DNA of 8,559 nucleotides, from the NCBI GenBank assembly GCA_003154335.1, contig PMDE01000041.1, positions 38,559 to 47,117 of the forward strand, given 5' to 3'. A program made the position numbers and the translations under genes. Shown here one piece after another: positions 5,771 through 8,559 of the stretch. The notes under the pieces are model-generated. The model had not been told where the DNA came from. It searched no databases and saw only the letters and a program-made list of their open reading frames with translations. The stretch comes from Methanoregula sp. (lineage in GTDB: Archaea; Halobacteriota; Methanomicrobia; Methanomicrobiales; Methanospirillaceae). Positions within the stretch are counted from its first letter, which is position 1. Each line of letters begins with the position of its first letter.

Positions 5771-6157
5771 TCACTTCTTAGCCGGCTTCCAGAGCCCGAT
5801 CGCATTTCCTTCGGTGTCCTGGATGATTGCCGTCAGTCCGACGGATTTTACTTCCATCTTCGGCATCATGATCTTTCCTCCCAGCTTCCCCACCATCGCA
5901 AGAACCTTGTCGATATCCTCAACCGTCACAAAATTAATGATATTTTCCGTGTTCTGGCGTTTATACAGCCCACCCATGGTGAGTGTACCTTCCTTTGCTG
6001 CTCCCGTGATTATGTCCTGGAACTGCGTCGCGGCTACCTGCACCGGGTCCATGGGAGTCTTTGTCGGTTCGACCTTCCATCCGAGGAGGTTGCGGTAGAA
6101 AAACTTTGCCCGGTCGACGTTGTCGGCAGGGATCTGGAAATATGCAATGTTTGCCAT
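5771..6157 (-). CDS. VOC (glyoxalase/bleomycin-resistance fold) family protein
   Basis: A 128-residue cytoplasmic protein with one vicinal-oxygen-chelate unit of two beta-alpha-beta-beta-beta modules. Typical family sequence is FQIPADNVDRAKFFYRNLLG (residues 7-26), then GGLYKR (62-67), FVTVEDIDKVLAMVGKLGGK (76-95) and DTEGNAIGLWKP (114-125). The ATG at 6157 is chosen because GGTG stands 5 nt upstream and the fold starts at once; a longer in-frame reading to 6247 adds about 30 residues with no family match. The histidine of metal-binding glyoxalases near the first strand is absent, and the usual acidic ligand in the GLWEP-type end is K124. A classical metal site is therefore doubtful, and ligand binding or an uncharacterised role is more likely. 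It is a single gene with its own terminator. Family is secure; substrate unknown. Confidence 0.9.
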   Translation of the reverse strand: MANIAYFQIPADNVDRAKFFYRNLLGWKVEPTKTPMDPVQVAATQFQDIITGAAKEGTLTMGGLYKRQNTENIINFVTVEDIDKVLAMVGKLGGKIMMPKMEVKSVGLTAIIQDTEGNAIGLWKPAKK

Positions 6158-6515
6158 GGGAGCACCTATTGGAAAAGAAGAATTTATCGTTTGGGATAGC
6201 GGTAGTTTTTTTGGACCGGCTGCATCCGTATTCCCGCCAGGGCACACCGACCCGGGGGAAACGTTACCGGACGGTCATTGTGGTCTGGTGGGGAACAAGT
6301 CATGGGAGTTGAGCGCAGGGAATACGAATCTCAACCTACTCAACGCGGAGAAGGTACAAGCGCAGGGCCGGAGAGCACATCCTGGTAAAAACGTCCGGTC
6401 AATGGGTGCAAGGCGTAATTCCGGTTATTCGGAAAGACACTACGAAATCGTGGAAAGCGGACCGGACCGGATTTTGCGCCTGCGAATGAAGGCAGGCTCC
6501 TGAATATAACCGGGG

Positions 6516-6570
6516 ACAGGATAACGGGCTGGTTTGGACACAGGATAACAATTATGGAACGGGCCGGTTT
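6516..6570 (+). repeat. Imperfect direct repeats upstream of the DUF2148 gene
   Basis: ACAGGATAAC occurs at 6516-6525 and again at 6540-6549. Each copy is followed by a GGGCYGGTTT element (6526-6535 directly, 6561-6570 after an 11-bp spacer). The second GGTTT merges with the TATA-like TTTTTATG. This looks like a partial tandem duplication or paired regulator-binding sites. Confidence 0.5.
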
Positions 6571-6575
6571 TTATG
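6567..6575 (+). promoter_or_regulatory. TATA-like box of the DUF2148 gene
   Basis: GGTTTTTATGG spans this site. Its centre lies about 26 nt before the ATG at 6597, the distance expected for a leaderless archaeal transcript that begins at the start codon. This argues for 6597, not 6573, as the start. Confidence 0.4.
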
Positions 6576-6596
6576 GCCAGATACAGATATTTTAGT

Positions 6597-7154
6597 ATGT
6601 CTGTCGAAACAGAAGCAGTAAAAACCGTTGCCGGGCTCATGGCGCTGGCAGCACGGACCGCACCAAAAGCCTGCGGGCTTGATTCTATCGCCATCGAGAT
6701 CGTTACCGGCAAAGAACAGGACAGGATCGCCGAAAAAATGATTCAGATCGCAAAAGATACCGGTGTTGTTTTTTTCCGGATCAACGGTGAACAGGTCAAA
6801 GCCAGCGATGCAACTGTCCTCATAGGTGTGAACGGGGAAAAGACGACCGGACTGAACTGCGGCGGATGCGGGCAGGTGAGCTGCATTGATATGGCAAAAG
6901 CCTATGCAGCGGCTAAATCCCACAAAACGGATTACAAAGGGCCAAACTGCATTTTCAAGATCTCTGATCTTGGGATTGCTGTGGGTTCAGCAGTTAAGAC
7001 CGCAAGCATCCACAATGTAGACAACAGGGTCATGTATACCGCCGGTGTCGCTGCCATGAAACTCGGGATGCTCAAAGGATGCAGCCTGGTGTACGGAATT
7101 CCACTCAAGGCATCAGGGAGAAACGTTTTCTGGGCTGCCCCGGTAGAGCATTAA
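6597..7154 (+). CDS. DUF2148 ferredoxin-like Fe-S domain protein
   Basis: A 185-residue cytoplasmic protein of the DUF2148 (ferredoxin-domain) family, common in methanogens and anaerobic bacteria; biochemical role unknown. The N-terminal helix AVKTVAGLMALAARTAPKACG (7-27) is the family signature. C88, C91 and C96 (CGGCGQVSC) with C118 (GPNC) can bind a 4Fe-4S cluster. C26 and C162 are further cysteines. The DLGIAVGSAVKTASIHNVDNR stretch (124-144) and the closing KGCSLVYGIPLKASGRNVFW (160-179) are also typical. ATG 6597 is chosen because the family begins close to this point and a TATA-like box lies about 26 nt upstream. The in-frame ATG at 6573 would add eight basic and aromatic residues and overlaps the TATA-like box. 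The gene is alone in its transcription unit. An electron-transfer or redox-sensing function is inference. Confidence 0.93.
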   Translation: MSVETEAVKTVAGLMALAARTAPKACGLDSIAIEIVTGKEQDRIAEKMIQIAKDTGVVFFRINGEQVKASDATVLIGVNGEKTTGLNCGGCGQVSCIDMAKAYAAAKSHKTDYKGPNCIFKISDLGIAVGSAVKTASIHNVDNRVMYTAGVAAMKLGMLKGCSLVYGIPLKASGRNVFWAAPVEH

Positions 7155-7172
7155 TCCGGACCCTGGGGGAAA

Positions 7173-7208
7173 TAACCGGTTAGTGCCGGGTTCAAAAACT
7201 ACTTTTTT
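7173..7208 (+). terminator. Possible terminator of the DUF2148 gene
   Basis: AACCGG and CCGGGTT (7174-7192) form an imperfect hairpin with one bulge. A T6 run follows ten bases later (7203-7208). The gap makes this a weak intrinsic terminator, though archaeal polymerases can stop on U-rich tracts alone. Confidence 0.35.
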
Positions 7209-7352
7209 AATCTTCATTTACGCAAAAAAATGACTCAGGTGGCAGAAAGCAAGTCATGATGCTCGCAAAAACAACAGTGAATCCGGAATCCACACTAAGA
7301 TTCTCTGGTTTAGAATGGGAGCCCGAAGGCCGGGCGGCGCTGGGTTACTGAA

Positions 7353-7381
7353 CACATCTGTGGAAGTCGGGCACACCTGTG
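7353..7381. promoter_or_regulatory. Paired palindromes, possible operator of the regulator
   Basis: CACATCTGTG (7353-7362) and CACACCTGTG (7372-7381) are near-identical 10-bp palindromes 19 bp apart, start to start. The second extends to GCACACCTGTGC. The spacing is close to two DNA turns. They lie about 120 bp before a winged-helix regulator gene, which fits an autoregulatory site. No binding data exist here, so this is inference. Confidence 0.35.
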
Positions 7382-7503
7382 CACCGGATTGGTTTACGAT
7401 TTACAAGTCCCGTTTCTTTTAAAAACGCTAATTACTTGAATACGAGAGTTGCTAAAATAATAAGGCGATTGAAAATCGGTTTAGCCGGATTTTGGTGTTA
7501 CGG

Positions 7504-7878
7504 ATGAGACAGGAAAATGTAACGTATTTTACTGAAAAGGAAGAAGAATTTGCAAATCTCCTGATCAAAACAGGTACCAGGAAAAATATTGCAAAGGTAC
7601 TGGTATTTCTTGCAAAAACTCCGGAAGCGACAACCCTTGAGCTCGAACGAGGGACAGACATGCGCCAATCCGAAGTGAGCCTTGCAATGAGGTACCTGGT
7701 GGACCAGGGATGGATCAGAAGTCGTGAAAATGTGGGCGAGAGCAGGGGGAGGCCCATGAAAATTTACGGGCTGGCAAAACCCATCCATGAGATTATGGAT
7801 TGTATTGAAAACGAAAAGAAGAACGAAACAGGCATTCAGCTCGCTCTTGTTCAGAAATTACGCGATCATATTCCCTGA
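7504..7878 (+). CDS. Winged-helix transcriptional regulator (ArsR/MarR-like, archaeal type)
   Basis: A 124-residue DNA-binding protein. After a polar start, helices at 11-24 and 26-38 (RKNIAKVLVFLAKTPEA) lead into the helix-turn-helix: ATTLELERGTDM (42-53), then recognition helix RQSEVSLAMRYLVDQGW (54-70). The wing is IRSRENVGESRGRPMKIYGL (71-90). A C-terminal helix (93-121) likely mediates dimerisation. It has no metal-binding Cys pair of the ArsR CxC type. The SRGRP-KIY-L-KPI-EIMD pattern is, from memory, shared with a family of predicted regulators in methanogens. ATG 7504 is preferred over the in-frame TTG 7492 and GTG 7495, because GGTG at 7494-7497 gives a ribosome-binding site 6 nt before it. 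The gene converges on the decayed arsenic locus. Its target is unknown; autoregulation through the upstream palindromes is possible. Confidence 0.92.
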   Translation: MRQENVTYFTEKEEEFANLLIKTGTRKNIAKVLVFLAKTPEATTLELERGTDMRQSEVSLAMRYLVDQGWIRSRENVGESRGRPMKIYGLAKPIHEIMDCIENEKKNETGIQLALVQKLRDHIP

Positions 7879-7923
7879 AGGTTCGATAACTTACCATTTC
7901 CCGCCCATTCCATCTATTTTTTA

Positions 7924-8140
7924 TGCCGTTCCCATCGGAAAAACGAGTTTCCAGCGTGCCCCGAGAAATTGATCGGGATTTCTTTCATCACCCTGATCGC
8001 GGATCGAGTGGCCCCGCAGAACTTCGGTCGTTCCATTAAATACTTCACCGTGATCAACATACTTTGCGTTCATGAACCCTTCAGCCATCCGGAGCGGGCA
8101 GAGTTGTGAGGGCAGATGAACGGATCTTCTTTTTCTTGAT
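7924..8140 (-). pseudogene. arsC: Decayed ArsC arsenate reductase (LMW-phosphatase fold)
   Basis: The remnant reads in pieces on the minus strand. A KKKKI start-like segment (about 8138-8124) is followed in another frame by ICPHNSARS (8117-8091). This is the CX5R P-loop of thioredoxin-coupled arsenate reductases, which turn arsenate into arsenite for export. Then, in a third frame, comes MAEGFMNAKY (8088-8059), which in intact relatives follows the P-loop after one residue. Only two bases separate the two pieces where a codon is expected, so one base is missing; a second base is missing between KKI and FIC. The same frame continues through EVFNGTTEV (ArsC normally has SAGTE here) and NPDQFLGARW to a stop at 7921-7923. 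The reading is far shorter than the usual 130 or so residues and has lost the C-terminal catalytic region. The P-loop match makes the family call strong. Confidence 0.75.
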
Positions 8141-8209
8141 TCCAACAGCACACTTTCAACGCAGCGATGATCTGCATGTGCCATGATTCTTCCAACCATA
8201 CCATGTATC

Positions 8210-8424
8210 CCTCATCCAGAGCGAGACCTGCACCAGCGCAGATCATCACCGGCACCTCAACGTGCGGTCCGATTACTGTCGCAAATGTCACCGGCACACG
8301 ATACTAAAGGTGGCGATGGCGACCGCAATCGCGAATTCGAGCTGCTTACGTTACATGCGAAAAAAGCCGTAGAGCAGGTGGCCGGGATCACATAAATGAG
8401 AACCGAAGCCATGATTCGGAAAAG
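8210..8424 (-). pseudogene. acr3: Decayed C-terminus of an ACR3 arsenite efflux transporter
   Basis: On the minus strand EFAIAVAIATFSIV (8338-8297) continues, after a one-base shift, as PVTFATVIG-PHVEVPVMI (8294-8241). A further shift gives LVQVSLWMR (8236-8210). Together these match the last two membrane segments of ACR3 exporters, which end with an ELAIAVAIA-type helix, then FAAVIGPLVEVPV and a LVNVALW-type helix. Upstream, RIMASVLIYV (8418-8389) may be the preceding membrane segment, with the piece between shortened. At least two frameshifts and in-frame stops make the reading non-functional, and the larger N-terminal part was not recognised before the window edge. The order exporter then ArsC on one strand is a normal ars operon order. 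Family call is strong at the C-terminal motif and weak for the upstream part. Confidence 0.7.
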
Positions 8425-8559
8425 TGCAGAGATTGTTGAGGGGGGATTCGCGCCCAAAGTGTTCGGGGGCGTAAACCTTCCACTTTCGCACTCCATCCAC
8501 CTATATTTCATATCCTGGTTTGTGGATCATACTCCATGGATAACCAATACTCAAGCTGC

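Larger units (their letters stand above)
6158..6596. other. Divergent intergenic region between the VOC and DUF2148 genes
   Basis: This 439-nt stretch separates two divergent genes and has no convincing coding region. A plus-strand reading at 6120-6503 overlaps the VOC start in antisense and has a low-complexity, shadow-like composition. Seen here are a TATA-like CGATAAAT (minus, about 28 nt before the VOC ATG), GGACCGGACCGGA (6459-6471), and direct repeats near the DUF2148 promoter. Confidence 0.4.
7155..7503. other. Intergenic region upstream of the winged-helix regulator
   Basis: This 349-nt stretch holds a weak terminator, a 31-codon ORF (7256-7351) of uncertain status, a GCCCG/CGGGC hairpin (7321-7335), two CACAYCTGTG palindromes (7353-7362 and 7372-7381), and the regulator promoter. 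CTAAAATAATAAGG (7452-7465) is a TATA-like site that would give a leader of about 20-25 nt. CGATT-GAA-AATCG (7466-7478) is a short hairpin just after it. Confidence 0.4.

Noticed and set aside
6302..6388. 28-residue ORF after a GGTGGGG site
   Set aside because: It is very short, polar and low in complexity, with no promoter or family evidence beyond the ribosome-binding-like site.
6120..6503. 127-codon plus-strand ORF between the VOC and DUF2148 genes
   Set aside because: Its start lies antisense within the VOC gene, the composition is rich in Gly, Pro and Arg without a recognisable fold, and no ribosome-binding site was found.
7321..7335. GCCCG/CGGGC hairpin considered as part of a tRNA-like or structured RNA
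   Set aside because: No cloverleaf, T-loop or anticodon arm could be built around it.
8397..8559. Plus-strand ORF open to the window edge (starting MRTEAMIRKSAEIVEGGF)
   Set aside because: It is somewhat protein-like, but it partly overlaps the weak upstream part of the ACR3 relic, lacks a well-placed ribosome-binding site and is cut by the window. More sequence to the right would decide it.

Overview
The window reads as chromosomal DNA from a methanogenic euryarchaeon, most likely of the Methanomicrobiales (Methanoregula-like). The evidence is: a PaaK/coenzyme F390 synthetase-type adenylating enzyme, a DUF2148 Cys-rich protein, a winged-helix regulator of a type common in methanogens, archaeal TATA boxes about 25-30 nt before start codons, several near-leaderless starts, and GGTG-type Shine-Dalgarno sites in other genes. 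No rRNA, tRNA, CRISPR array or insertion sequence was seen. The taxonomic call is inference from protein content.

Layout from left to right. 1-309 holds no supported gene. 310-624 (+) is a small conserved protein with a predicted alpha/beta-barrel fold. 625-1045 is a long intergenic stretch with inverted repeats and an intrinsic-terminator-like hairpin, and may encode a small RNA. 1046-1876 (+) is a NYN-domain ribonuclease with a C-terminal OST-HTH/LOTUS domain. It converges on a ferritin (2394-1906, -) with a complete ferroxidase site. Upstream of the ferritin on the same strand lies an overlooked 46-codon ORF (2676-2536, -). 2997-4361 (+) is the PaaK/F390-synthetase-like enzyme. It converges on a cobalamin-binding sensor protein (5503-4421, -) that has both the E-x-H-x2-G-x41-S-x-T-x28-GG corrinoid motif and the W-x9-EH motif of CarH/LitR-type B12 photoreceptors, but no DNA-binding domain. 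6157-5771 (-) is a VOC/glyoxalase-fold protein with a good terminator. 6597-7154 (+) is a DUF2148 Fe-S protein behind a promoter region with direct repeats. 7504-7878 (+) is an intact winged-helix regulator preceded by paired CACAYCTGTG palindromes. The right end (about 8424-7924, -) is a decayed arsenic-resistance locus: the C-terminus of an ACR3 arsenite exporter followed by an ArsC arsenate reductase, both broken by several frameshifts.

The genes are mostly separate transcription units, not one operon. The common theme, as inference, is redox, oxygen and metal stress in a strict anaerobe: ferritin for iron and oxygen, an F390-synthetase-like enzyme (F390 forms from F420 on oxidative exposure), an Fe-S protein, a B12-based sensor, and a lost arsenic-detoxification module. 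The most unusual items are the HTH-less B12 photoreceptor-like protein, the arsenic pseudogenes, the missed small ORF, and the candidate small RNA at about 718-851.
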